Made by a program: the position numbers and the translations under genes. A stretch of 64,000 nucleotides of DNA from contig NZ_CP014335.1 of assembly GCF_001610955.1 (NCBI RefSeq), positions 3,109,001-3,173,000 of the forward strand, given 5' to 3'. Under the pieces are notes generated by a model. That model made no database searches, was not told the DNA's origin, and was given only the letters and a program-made list of their open reading frames with translations. This document shows, piece after piece, positions 45,913 through 53,902 of this stretch. The DNA comes from Geobacillus thermoleovorans. Its GTDB lineage: Bacteria; Bacillota; Bacilli; Bacillales; Anoxybacillaceae. Position 1 is the first letter of the stretch, and each line of letters opens with the position of its first letter.

Positions 45913-46524
45913 TTGAATATATTAGTTGGCGTTACAGGTTCTTCAGGAGTTGTTGAACTACCTATGTATTTACGAGTTTTTAGAGAAAAACTAGATGCTA
46001 ACATTAGACTAGTTTGTACATCGAACGTTCAGAAATTTATTGATGTCAATTTTTTGGCGGCGCACGCTGATGCTCCTGCATATCAGGATATGTACGATTT
46101 TCCAAAGGAGTATACACGAAATAGAGTTCCTCATTCCTTTTTACATGACTGGGCGGATATTTTCATCATTTTGCCTTGTACTGCTAATACTTTAGCGAAG
46201 TGTGCAAACGGAATAGCTGATAATTTGTTAACCATGCTGGTTTTATGCTCTCCAAGACCTGTTGTCTTTTTCCCAAATATGGGGCCAAACATGTGGGATG
46301 CAAAAGTTACACAATACAATGCTAAAAAGCTGATCAGTTTTGGACATAAAGTTGTATTCCCTAGTGGAAATGCATGGATAACTGCAACCGGAGAAAAAGT
46401 AGATTATGGACATGTACCTCCCCCATATACAGTAGCTGAGTATATACAGAGACATATACAGCAGTCAGACAATGAATTGAAAGGAGGTGAATTGCATGAA
46501 TCAGGAAATGCTTCAAATTCTTGA
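45913..46524 (+). CDS. EpiD-like flavoprotein, peptide cysteine decarboxylase (HFCD family)
   Basis: 203 residues from TTG 45913, 7 nt after AAAGGAGGTG. An in-frame GTG at 45904 lies inside that site, so it is rejected. The HFCD pattern is clear: N-terminal NILVGVTGSSGV for FMN, the active-site His in VPHSFLHDWAD, ILPCTANTLAKCANGIADNLL (the PASANT-like motif) and FFPNMGPNMW (the PXMNXXMW-like motif). EpiD/MrsD/CypD relatives oxidatively decarboxylate the C-terminal Cys of a precursor peptide to an aminoenethiol. Dfp/CoaC of CoA synthesis is the housekeeping relative, but this is a free-standing short protein next to a peptide gene ending in Cys. Confidence 0.88.
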   Translation: MNILVGVTGSSGVVELPMYLRVFREKLDANIRLVCTSNVQKFIDVNFLAAHADAPAYQDMYDFPKEYTRNRVPHSFLHDWADIFIILPCTANTLAKCANGIADNLLTMLVLCSPRPVVFFPNMGPNMWDAKVTQYNAKKLISFGHKVVFPSGNAWITATGEKVDYGHVPPPYTVAEYIQRHIQQSDNELKGGELHESGNASNS

Positions 46525-46609
46525 TGAAGGCTTCGATGTCTTGAATCCAACAGCAGAAGACGTTCTTCTTTCTTTTGCACCGACTAACACAAACTGCGGA
46601 GGATGCTGA
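46496..46609 (+). CDS. Precursor peptide of a modified peptide (RiPP), ends in NCGGC
   Basis: 37 residues. ATG at 46496 has AAAGGAGGTGAATTG just upstream, one of the best binding sites in the region. It overlaps the 3' end of the flavoprotein gene by 29 nt in another frame. The N-terminal part (starts MNQEMLQILDEGF) is acidic and helical like a leader. The C-terminal part FAPTNTNCGGC has two Cys, the second as the very last residue, exactly what an EpiD-like decarboxylase needs. No lantibiotic dehydratase or cyclase gene is nearby, so ring formation would fall to the radical SAM enzyme. The cleavage point is unknown. A short hairpin follows the stop. Confidence 0.8.
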   Translation: MNQEMLQILDEGFDVLNPTAEDVLLSFAPTNTNCGGC

Positions 46610-46628
46610 TCATATTCTTTTGTCATCG

Positions 46629-46652
46629 GGGATAGCTATATTAAGCTATCCC
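46629..46652 (+). other. Hairpin between precursor and radical SAM gene (attenuator)
   Basis: Perfect 9-bp arms GGGATAGCT / AGCTATCCC with loop ATATTA, 20 nt past the precursor stop and 22 nt before the enzyme start, without a T run. Such a hairpin can stabilise or limit the transcript so that more precursor than enzyme is made. Confidence 0.6.
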
Positions 46653-46673
46653 TTGATTATAGGAGGGGTAAAA

Positions 46674-48068
46674 ATGGAGCCGTTTTCTACTATTCCCAAA
46701 GAGGTAAAATCAGATGTGAATGATAGATGGGTAGCATCGCGATTTAATATTCTTTCCCATGAAGAGAATGGAGATCTTTATATATGTAATACTTATACGG
46801 GGGCATTTTTACGTGTTCCACAAGCTCATGCTAATAAGATTAAAAATATTCTCCGATCGGGATGTGATGAGCTTGATGATACTGCAAAGATTCTTGCTAA
46901 TTATGGCTTTTTAATCAAAAGTAATGTAGACGAATTTAAAAGAGCCCGAATTTTACATGAAATCAAAGGAAGAAATCCTGAAAATATGTATTTGATTTTT
47001 TTAGTCACTGAACAGTGTAACTTTAGGTGTACATATTGTTATGAAAATTTTGAGAAAGGAAAAATGTCGGATGATGTTATTGAAGGTGTAATAAAATATG
47101 TTGAGAAAAGAGGGCCTCAACTAAAAAATTTGAATGTCCATTGGTTTGGAGGAGAACCTCTTCTCGCATTAGATGTTATTGAAAAATTATCAAATCAATT
47201 CCTTTTATTAAGTGAAAAGTACAATTTCAAGTTTCGTGCTGGTATTACTACTAATGGATTCCTTTTAAACAGTGATACGGCGACAAAATTATTAAAGCTA
47301 GGTGTTGACAATTTCCAGATAACTATAGACGGCCCTGAACATATTCATGATCAAACACGTAAGTTAGTGGGAGGACAAGGAACTTTCAAAAGAATATTTA
47401 ATAATTTGAAAAATTTGAGTTATTTGGAATATGATTTTCAGGTTAGGATACGTGTCAACTTCGATAAAAGTAATGAACCTTATATACGCGATCTTTCAAA
47501 AGAGCTTTCCGAAACGTTTTCCAACGATGGAAGGTTTCACGTCAACTACTTTCCTATTGGTCGATGGGGCGGACCGAATGATGAAGATTTAGATATATTT
47601 GATACAAAAATAAGAGCAAAAGTAGCACTAAGTTTGTGTGAAGATGCTTTAAATCAGGGATTATCGACTACATTAGGTAGCATTCTTCAACCTGGTGGTT
47701 ATGTATGTTATGCGGCTGATCCTAATTCTTATGTAATTGGATCAGACGGTACTTTATATAAGTGTACAGTAGCGTTATATAATGAAAAAAATAAGATTGG
47801 AAAAGTTGAAAAAGATGGGAACTTTAGAATAGATATAGATAAATTTGCTTTGTGGGTTATGAACGATGAGTCTGAAGATGAGGGCTGTAAGAAGTGCTTC
47901 CTAAGACCTTCTTGTCAAGGATCTGCTTGTCCTCTAATTAGGATTGAAACAGGAAAAGCACCGTGCCCACCTGAAAAACAGTATATAAAGCAAGTAGTAC
48001 GGGTTGTTGGTCGACAAAAGAAATTTATTAGCGAAAGAAAAATTAAAGTGACTAAAAGCTATTCGTAA
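46674..48068 (+). CDS. Radical SAM/SPASM peptide-modifying enzyme
   Basis: 464 residues from ATG 46674, preceded by AGGAGGGG. The upstream in-frame ATG overlaps the precursor and lacks a site. Residues 1-100 are the N-terminal domain common in peptide maturases (YNxxTG-like ICNTYTGAFLRVP). The radical SAM motif CNFRCTYC has its cysteines at 115, 119 and 122, followed by HWFGGEP (156-162). The C-terminal SPASM domain binds extra Fe-S clusters: GTLYKC, then CKKCFLRPSCQGSAC and a final Cys in KAPCPPE. Such enzymes make thioether or C-C crosslinks in peptides. Its target is probably the adjacent 37-residue precursor. Confidence 0.93.
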   Translation: MEPFSTIPKEVKSDVNDRWVASRFNILSHEENGDLYICNTYTGAFLRVPQAHANKIKNILRSGCDELDDTAKILANYGFLIKSNVDEFKRARILHEIKGRNPENMYLIFLVTEQCNFRCTYCYENFEKGKMSDDVIEGVIKYVEKRGPQLKNLNVHWFGGEPLLALDVIEKLSNQFLLLSEKYNFKFRAGITTNGFLLNSDTATKLLKLGVDNFQITIDGPEHIHDQTRKLVGGQGTFKRIFNNLKNLSYLEYDFQVRIRVNFDKSNEPYIRDLSKELSETFSNDGRFHVNYFPIGRWGGPNDEDLDIFDTKIRAKVALSLCEDALNQGLSTTLGSILQPGGYVCYAADPNSYVIGSDGTLYKCTVALYNEKNKIGKVEKDGNFRIDIDKFALWVMNDESEDEGCKKCFLRPSCQGSACPLIRIETGKAPCPPEKQYIKQVVRVVGRQKKFISERKIKVTKSYS

Positions 48069-48231
48069 TATGCGATGAACACTTGAATCTTTGGCCTATG
48101 TGCTTTTCGGTTTTGAAAATTCTAGTTGTAAATTATCATCCCGAGTTCGACAGTCACTAGGCAAACAAAATGCCTCTCGCCCCTTGATGCAAAAGGGACG
48201 AGAGACATTTGGGCACACTTTGGGCGTGTAT

Positions 48232-48741
48232 CTAGGCGCGAGGATGGATGCCTAGGATCTTCGGAGGAGGCTCCAGCCCTAGAGCCGCAAAGAGTTGCGC
48301 TTGTTTGGCCGTCAGTTCGGTTCGTTGATAAAGGTCTCCGTTTTTGGAAGAAAAATGTCCAAGCATAAGACGCTCACATTCGTCTCTTACGTTTGGCCAC
48401 GATTCATGAGTTCGGATCTCCACGATCCGAACTAACAAGAGAGCAAGCCAACTGAGCAGCACATGCGCCCGAATGCGGTCTTCCAAGCGATGATACATGG
48501 GACGCAGCTCGAGTGTCGATTTCAACGTCCGAAAGGCCTGCTCAATATCCACCAGCTGCTTATACCCGATGGCGACATCTTCGGCAGACAAGGTGTCGTC
48601 AGATGTCCGGATGAGATATTTGCCGTCGTACTTTTCCGCGTCACGAACCGCCTGCTTGTCGATGCGAAGGGTTCCGTCCTTCAACTGGCGCAAGTATTTT
48701 CCGTAGGACGGATGGGAACGCAACCGGCAGGTCGCCTTATG
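48232..48741 (-). pseudogene. IS1634-family transposase, C-terminal fragment
   Basis: About 169 residues: KYDGKYLIRTSDDTLSAEDV, then YKQLVDIEQAFRTLKSTLEL and MYHRLEDRIRAHVLLSWLAL show the catalytic Glu and following helix of IS4/IS1634 transposases. The frame is cut at 48741, exactly where the nested IS begins. Codons beyond that belong to the other element. Confidence 0.82.
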
Positions 48742-50630
48742 ACTCACATTTCGCACCCTCTCGACGAAAATCGGGAGGATTTTTTCGTTCCGATGTCGAA
48801 TGAATCCTTGACACACAAGGAACGTAAAGGAGTTTTTCTCTTATGAACGTTCAAGTCAAAAAGGTCTATCGCAATTCTTATTTGAATATAATAAGTGCCC
48901 TATTCAAGAAACTGGGTCTGCCTCAATTGATTGACCATCTCGTGCCCGTCGATCCGCAGTGCCAAACGCGAGTCAGCGATGCCGTTCAGGCCATCCTCTA
49001 CAATGTGTTTGACGGCCGGCAAGCCCTTGTTCACTTGGAACATTGGGCTCAGGAGGTCGATTGTGAGAAACTCATCCGTCCCGATCTCCATCCTTCCTGG
49101 TTGAACGACGATGCGTTGGCCCGTCATCTCGATCGCCTGTATGAGGCTGGCATTCACAACGTCATCAGCACTTGCTTGATTCATATTTATCTCAAAGAAG
49201 GCCTTTCCCTCCGAGCCTTCCACGCCGATACGACGGACAAGACCGTTTACGGCGCGTATGAATCGGCCTCGTTAGAGGCCTTACAAATCACACATGGCTA
49301 CAACCGCCATCATCGTTGGCAAAAACAGATCGGTTTCGGACTGGTCGGCAACGAGGACGGCATCCCGTTTTACGGCGATGTGCACGATGGCAACCTGCCC
49401 GATAAAACATGGAATCCCGAGGTGCTGTCTCGTGTCCATGAACAGCTGAAGCAGGCCAAAATCGAAGACGAATGGATTTACGTGGCCGATTCCGCCGCGA
49501 TGACGAAAGAGACCCTGGCGCAAACCAAAGCGGCCAACGCCTTTTTGATCACCAGAGGCCCTTCGTCGCTCCGGATCGTGAAAACCGCGCTGGCCGAAGC
49601 GGATGCTGAGGACACGACGTGGAGCGATCCCTTTACGTTGGCGGAGAGAAACGGCGCCACGTACCGGGTATGGGAAACGGCCTCGACGTATGAAGGCCAC
49701 CCCGTTCGGCTGATCGTTGTTGAATCGAGCGCGCTCGACCAGCGAAAAGGAAAGACGCTTGAAAAAGAACGAACCAAAGAAGCGGAGCTTCTTCGCGAGG
49801 AACAAGCCCGTTGGGAGCGTCACCCCTTCTCCTGCCGGGAAGATGCCGAACAAGCCTTGGCGTCCCTCAAGGCGTCCCTTCGCCCCCGGTTTCATCGGGT
49901 TGAGGCCGCGGTCGAAGAGATCGTACGCCCGAAAAAACGGCGCGGACGGCCGAAAAAAGGGGCGGAACCCGAGGTGGAGACGCTGTATTTCTTGCACCTT
50001 GACGTCGAATTCGACCAAGACGCGTGGGAACAGGCGAGACGGAAAGCGTCCCGGTTTGTCCTTGTCACGACCGTTCCGAAGGAATGGAAGGGCCAACCCA
50101 TGGATGCCCAAGAGATCTTGAAGCTGTATAAAGGGCAGATCTCGGTGGAAATGAACTTCGCTTTTTTGAAAGATCCGTTTTTCACGGATGAGATTTACGT
50201 CAAAAAACCAGAACGGGTCGCAGTATTAGGCTATTTGTTTCTGTTGGCCTTGGCTATTTACCGCGTTTTTCAGCGCCGAGTGCGTCAGTTTATTACTCCA
50301 GAACACCCGTTGAAGGGTCCTGGAGGCCGCAAGCTGACCCGGCCGACGGGACAGGCGATTTTTCAGCTGTTTCAATATGTGAACGTCGTCCTGTTCAAGC
50401 TGCCGGATGGGCGCATCCAACGCTCACTGGATCGCTCCCTTACCCCTGATCAGCGAAGGATTCTGCAGGGATTGGGCATGGATGAGAGCATCTACGTGTA
50501 ACGTGATACGGAACGACCAGCGATGGTAAAAAAAGGATTGCCATCGCTCGTTGTGTTGGTCAAAAAGTTATTCTGAAAAACTAAATAAAAAATCCTTTGT
50601 TTTGACCTTGTTAGGGTGCGAAATGTGAGT
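48742..50630 (+). mobile_element. IS1634-family insertion sequence, complete
   Basis: 18-bp perfect inverted repeats ACTCACATTTCGCACCCT (48742-48759) and complement (50613-50630). A single intact transposase lies inside. No matching target duplication flanks it (CCTTATG against TATAACG), so a neighbouring deletion or recombination probably followed insertion. A solo copy of the same repeat lies at 39450. Confidence 0.88.
48843..50501 (+). CDS. IS1634-family transposase
   Basis: 552 residues, ATG after AAAGGAG. The N-terminal DUF4277-like domain (ISALFKKLGLPQLIDHLVPV) is followed by the catalytic domain: FHADTTDKTVYGAY (first Asp), WIYVADSAAMT (second Asp), and the YKGQISVEMNFAFLKDPFF region (Glu), with a large beta-strand insertion between. 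A basic KKRRGRPKKG loop is near residue 365. Intact, likely active. Confidence 0.92.
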   Translation: MNVQVKKVYRNSYLNIISALFKKLGLPQLIDHLVPVDPQCQTRVSDAVQAILYNVFDGRQALVHLEHWAQEVDCEKLIRPDLHPSWLNDDALARHLDRLYEAGIHNVISTCLIHIYLKEGLSLRAFHADTTDKTVYGAYESASLEALQITHGYNRHHRWQKQIGFGLVGNEDGIPFYGDVHDGNLPDKTWNPEVLSRVHEQLKQAKIEDEWIYVADSAAMTKETLAQTKAANAFLITRGPSSLRIVKTALAEADAEDTTWSDPFTLAERNGATYRVWETASTYEGHPVRLIVVESSALDQRKGKTLEKERTKEAELLREEQARWERHPFSCREDAEQALASLKASLRPRFHRVEAAVEEIVRPKKRRGRPKKGAEPEVETLYFLHLDVEFDQDAWEQARRKASRFVLVTTVPKEWKGQPMDAQEILKLYKGQISVEMNFAFLKDPFFTDEIYVKKPERVAVLGYLFLLALAIYRVFQRRVRQFITPEHPLKGPGGRKLTRPTGQAIFQLFQYVNVVLFKLPDGRIQRSLDRSLTPDQRRILQGLGMDESIYV

Positions 50631-50759
50631 TATAACGTATAAAATTTATTTTTAAAAGAAAAAATTAATAAATCGTGTGCCTATGAAATTCGGTATTTTT
50701 TCCTAGGATCCGCATCACGAAACCCTTGATATAACAGCATTTTGGTCATTTCCATTTGC

Positions 50760-51065
50760 CTAAAATGACCTCAAAACTGTCGAACTCGGGGGAAGCATCC
50801 AATACGATAACACATAGGCCAGGCAGCCGTAGGCAATGATGTAAAACGTCGGCCCCCCTTTTCCATAGGCCCAACCGCTCCCACCAAGGAAGGTAAACGT
50901 TGTATAAATCTCGCCGGCCATCAAGAGAAACACAAAAATCGTTCCGAACCCGCGGCCACCGACGGTCCATTGCTCCAAATTCATGTCTTTTCCTTTTCGC
51001 GCCTGCACCCCTAGATAAAGAGACAGCAACAAGAAAGCAAAAATCATCACTAAGGCCGAGTTCAT
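50760..51065 (-). pseudogene. Sodium:solute symporter, N-terminal fragment
   Basis: About 92 residues survive: MNSALVMIFAFLLLSLYLGV, then LEQWTVGGRGFG and EIYTTFTFLGGSGWAYGKGG, the N-terminal two or three membrane segments of the SSS family. After YVLSYWMLP the sequence runs into the IS end at 50791 and stops 11 codons later. Full-length members have about 500 residues, so the gene is dead. Its start overlaps the stop of the DUF3311 gene (ATGA). Confidence 0.9.
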
Positions 51066-51262
51066 GTCTGCTCATCCTCCTTCACCGCAGGGTCAAAACG
51101 ATACACGATGGCCATGATAACCGAAGTGGCGATCACCCAAGCGACCAGCCAAAAGAGAAGCAACGGCATGCCAAACACGTACGGAGTCACTTGATTCACA
51201 AAAGGAACGCCGCCGAGCATGCCGATAAATGGGACAATCATTAACCAACGGATGCTTTTCAT
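51062..51262 (-). CDS. DUF3311 small membrane protein
   Basis: 66 residues, two hydrophobic helices (WLMIVPFIGMLGGVPFV and PLLLFWLVAWVIATSVIMAI), ATG after AAGGAGGGAG. DUF3311 proteins are nearly always encoded just before a sodium:solute symporter, as here, and are thought to be accessory parts. With the symporter truncated its function is probably lost. Confidence 0.85.
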   Translation of the reverse strand: MKSIRWLMIVPFIGMLGGVPFVNQVTPYVFGMPLLLFWLVAWVIATSVIMAIVYRFDPAVKEDEQT

Positions 51263-51298
51263 CTTCTCTCCCTCCTTGGATATGTCAAGCGAAAACAG

Positions 51299-52483
51299 CT
51301 ATTCCGCCCCCGCCAACAGTTTCAACGTCGCGGCGACAAACATTTGCACGCCAATCTCAAGTGCGTCTTCGTCGATCGTAAAGCGCGGATGGTGATGCGG
51401 GTACACGATCCCCTTTTCTTCGTTTCGGGCGCCGACGTAAAAGAAGCTGCCCGGCGCTTTTTGCAAAAAGGCGGAGAAATCTTCGCCGCCCATGTTCGGT
51501 TTCAAGCGGGCGACGGCTTCTTCGCCCAATAGTTCACGCGCTGTTTCCTCAATGACGTGGGTCACTTCATCGTAGTTGATGACCGGGCGGTAGCCGTAGT
51601 CAAATTGAAACTCATACGAGGCGCCGTGCGCTTCGGTGATTCCTTTGACAATGCGCTCCATCCATTGCGGCACCGTGCGCCGCAGCGTCTCATCAAACGT
51701 GCGCACTGTCCCTTGGATTTCGACCTCCCCAGGCAGGACATTATGCGCCGTACCCGCCACAAATTGCGTCACGGACAGAACAAGCGGCTCGAGCGGGTCG
51801 ACATAGCGCGAGACGATGTGCTGCAAGTTCGTCACGACTTGCGCTCCGATGGCGATCGCATCGATCGTTTGGTGCGGCATCGCTCCATGGCCGCCTTTGC
51901 CGATGATGCGGATGAAAAAGCGGTCGGGTGCGGCCATCATCGGCCCATACACAATGCCGATTTTTCCGCGCTCAAGCGGCGACCAAAGGTGAGTGCCGAT
52001 GACGACGTCCACCCCGTCCATGACGCCGGCTTGCACCATCTCCTCCGCCCCACCCGGGAACAATTCTTCCGCGTGTTGGAACAAAAAGCGGATTTCACCG
52101 CGAATGTCATCGCGCAGCTGGGCGAAAATTTTCGCTGCCCCCAAAAGCATCGCCGTATGGCCGTCATGCCCGCACGCATGCATGACGCCTGGGTTTTTGG
52201 AGGCAAATTCAAACGTGTTTTCCTCTTGAATGGGCAGGGCGTCCATATCCGCACGAATGGCGACGACCCGGCCTGGCTGTTGGCCAATGAGCCGCGCCAT
52301 GACGCTCGTTTTCGTCGGCCGCGACAACTCAAGATGGCCGAATGATTGCAGCGTCTCGAAAACAAACTGCGCCGTTTTCTCCTCTTGGAACGACAATTCA
52401 GGATGGGCGTGCAGATGGCGGCGCCAGGCGATGACGTCCGTTTTCACTTCATCGACGAGCCGTTTGATTTCTTCCTTTGTCAT
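51299..52483 (-). CDS. amaA: N-acyl-L-amino acid amidohydrolase (M20 family)
   Basis: 394 residues. MHACGHDGHTAMLLG, the EE pair in FQHAEELFPGGAEEM and the His in ANMGGEDFSAF-like PNMGGEDFSAF are the dinuclear metal-binding and catalytic residues of the M20D group. TGKGGHGAMPHQTIDAI-like GKGGHGAMPHQ marks the dimerisation domain. I recognise it as the Geobacillus stearothermophilus aminoacylase AmaA. It removes acyl groups from L-amino acids. The next gene upstream is amaB, 33 bp away. A broken second copy of its 3' end is at 39648. Confidence 0.93.
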   Translation of the reverse strand: MTKEEIKRLVDEVKTDVIAWRRHLHAHPELSFQEEKTAQFVFETLQSFGHLELSRPTKTSVMARLIGQQPGRVVAIRADMDALPIQEENTFEFASKNPGVMHACGHDGHTAMLLGAAKIFAQLRDDIRGEIRFLFQHAEELFPGGAEEMVQAGVMDGVDVVIGTHLWSPLERGKIGIVYGPMMAAPDRFFIRIIGKGGHGAMPHQTIDAIAIGAQVVTNLQHIVSRYVDPLEPLVLSVTQFVAGTAHNVLPGEVEIQGTVRTFDETLRRTVPQWMERIVKGITEAHGASYEFQFDYGYRPVINYDEVTHVIEETARELLGEEAVARLKPNMGGEDFSAFLQKAPGSFFYVGARNEEKGIVYPHHHPRFTIDEDALEIGVQMFVAATLKLLAGAE

Positions 52484-52516
52484 CCATAGTCTCCCCCTGT
52501 TCGTTTGTCTTTTTCG

Positions 52517-53746
52517 TTATTCCCCTTGGGCCAGTTGCCACACCGTATGATAAAGCACCTCTGCTCCAACGGCGCAGTCTTCTTTAGTACTCCATTCCGC
52601 CGGACTATGACTCACCCCGTCTTGGGAGCGGACAAAAATCATCCCGATCGGGCAAATCGGAGCCAACTGTACGCCGTCATGGGCTGCGCCGCTCGGCAGC
52701 CAAAACGGCGGATACCCGAGCTGCTTGCACGCTCTTTCCGCGGCCTGTTTCACCACCTCGGAACATAACACCGGCGCCATTTCTTGCAGTCGCTCGGTCG
52801 TGAGGCGAACGTTCCGCTCCTTGGTGATCGTCTCTGCCCGCGAGGCTATGTCATTCCATACTTGATCGCGCACCTCAGCCTTCAAGTCGCGCAAATCGAG
52901 CACAAATTCGACCCGTTCCGGAATGACATTAATACCGCCCGGATATACATGCAACTGTCCTACAGTACCGACCGTTGTCCCTGTTCGTCTTGCTTCCTCT
53001 TCGATCATTGTGATGATCTGGGCGGCTGCCGCCATCGGGTCGCGCCGCAATGACATCGGCGTCGCTCCGGCATGTTCCGCTTTTCCTTCGATGATAAACT
53101 TCACCCAAATCAGCCCGGCGATGCCAGTGACGATGCCAACTGGAAGACCAGCCTCCTCCAGCACCCGTCCTTGTTCGATGTGCAGTTCGACATAGGCTTT
53201 CACCGTTCCTGGTTTTCGTGCTGCCTGCGGCAAACGGTCCGGGTCAAGCCCCGTCTGTCTCATCGCTTCCGCAATAGAAATTCCGTTCGCGTCGCGGCAC
53301 TCGAGCGCTTCCGGCAGCAACGTCCCCGCCATCGCCCGGCTTCCGATCATGCCGAAACGAAAGCGCGCTCCTTCTTCGTCCGTAAACGCCACTACTTCAA
53401 TTGGGTGGTGCGTCACAACCCCGTGCTCGTTCATCGTCTGAACAACTTCCACGCCGGCCAACACCCCGAGCGGTCCATCAAAGCAGCCGCCGTTGTAAAC
53501 CGAATCGAGATGAGATCCAACAAGGACGACCGGGGCATCCGGATTCGCCCCTTCTTTCCGTCCGATCAAGTTGCCAGCCGTGTCTTCATATACGAAAAGC
53601 CCGGCTTCGCGCATGTAGGAAGCGACCAAGTCTTTCGCCCTCCGCTCTTCAGCAGTGAACGAGAGGCGCGTGACGCCGCCGCTTGGTTTCTTGCCGACCT
53701 CCCCTAGTTCCATGAGCCGTTGCCAAAGACGTTCCCCTTGAATCAA
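52517..53746 (-). CDS. amaB: N-carbamoyl-L-amino acid amidohydrolase (L-carbamoylase)
   Basis: 409 residues, the known length of Geobacillus Ama[19 protein letters not shown] supplies the metal-binding His and Asp, TDEEGARF the acidic pair, [11 protein letters not shown] the His, and [11 protein letters not shown] the final His. A dimerisation domain lies between ([13 protein letters not shown]). It hydrolyses N-carbamoyl-L-amino acids to L-amino acid, CO2 and ammonia, useful in hydantoin or pyrimidine-type degradation. It lies upstream of amaA in one operon. Allantoate amidohydrolases are close relatives, but the match to AmaB looks specific. Confidence 0.93.
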   Translation of the reverse strand: MIQGERLWQRLMELGEVGKKPSGGVTRLSFTAEERRAKDLVASYMREAGLFVYEDTAGNLIGRKEGANPDAPVVLVGSHLDSVYNGGCFDGPLGVLAGVEVVQTMNEHGVVTHHPIEVVAFTDEEGARFRFGMIGSRAMAGTLLPEALECRDANGISIAEAMRQTGLDPDRLPQAARKPGTVKAYVELHIEQGRVLEEAGLPVGIVTGIAGLIWVKFIIEGKAEHAGATPMSLRRDPMAAAAQIITMIEEEARRTGTTVGTVGQLHVYPGGINVIPERVEFVLDLRDLKAEVRDQVWNDIASRAETITKERNVRLTTERLQEMAPVLCSEVVKQAAERACKQLGYPPFWLPSGAAHDGVQLAPICPIGMIFVRSQDGVSHSPAEWSTKEDCAVGAEVLYHTVWQLAQGE

Positions 53747-53857
53747 GCTATCCTCCCCTCACGCCAATTACGGATAATTTTCGGATATGTCCTTAATTAT
53801 AATGGAAACAGAGGAAATTTTCAAATAATACAAATAATACAAACGCCTTCAAGACAA

Positions 53858-53890
53858 CAAAAAACTTCTGCCTGTCGCTAAAGGCAGAAG
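53858..53890 (-). terminator. Terminator after the amaAB-adjacent regulator
   Basis: Stem CTTCTGCC / GGCAGAAG with a 10-nt loop and TTTTTTG on the minus strand. It separates the regulator from amaB. Confidence 0.85.
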
Positions 53891-53902
53891 CTGATCGAGC
53901 AA

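Larger units (their letters stand above)
48139..50791 (-). mobile_element. Remnant of an IS1634-family element, interrupted by a second one
   Basis: CCCGAGTTCGACAGT at 48139-48153 and its exact complement at 50777-50791 are the outer ends. The transposase C-terminal part lies at 48232-48741 and the 5' end at 50700-50791 (the start-like stretch near GGTCATTT...AAATGACC). Between them sits the complete IS at 48742-50630 plus an AT-rich stretch, so most of the transposase gene is gone. The right end truncates the symporter gene. The 48160-48210 hairpin (GTCTCTCG-CGAGAGGC type) is its 3' end. Confidence 0.65.

Noticed and set aside
46575..46673. Longer N-terminus for the radical SAM protein
   Set aside because: It overlaps the precursor gene in another frame and has no ribosome binding site, while 46674 has AGGAGGGG.
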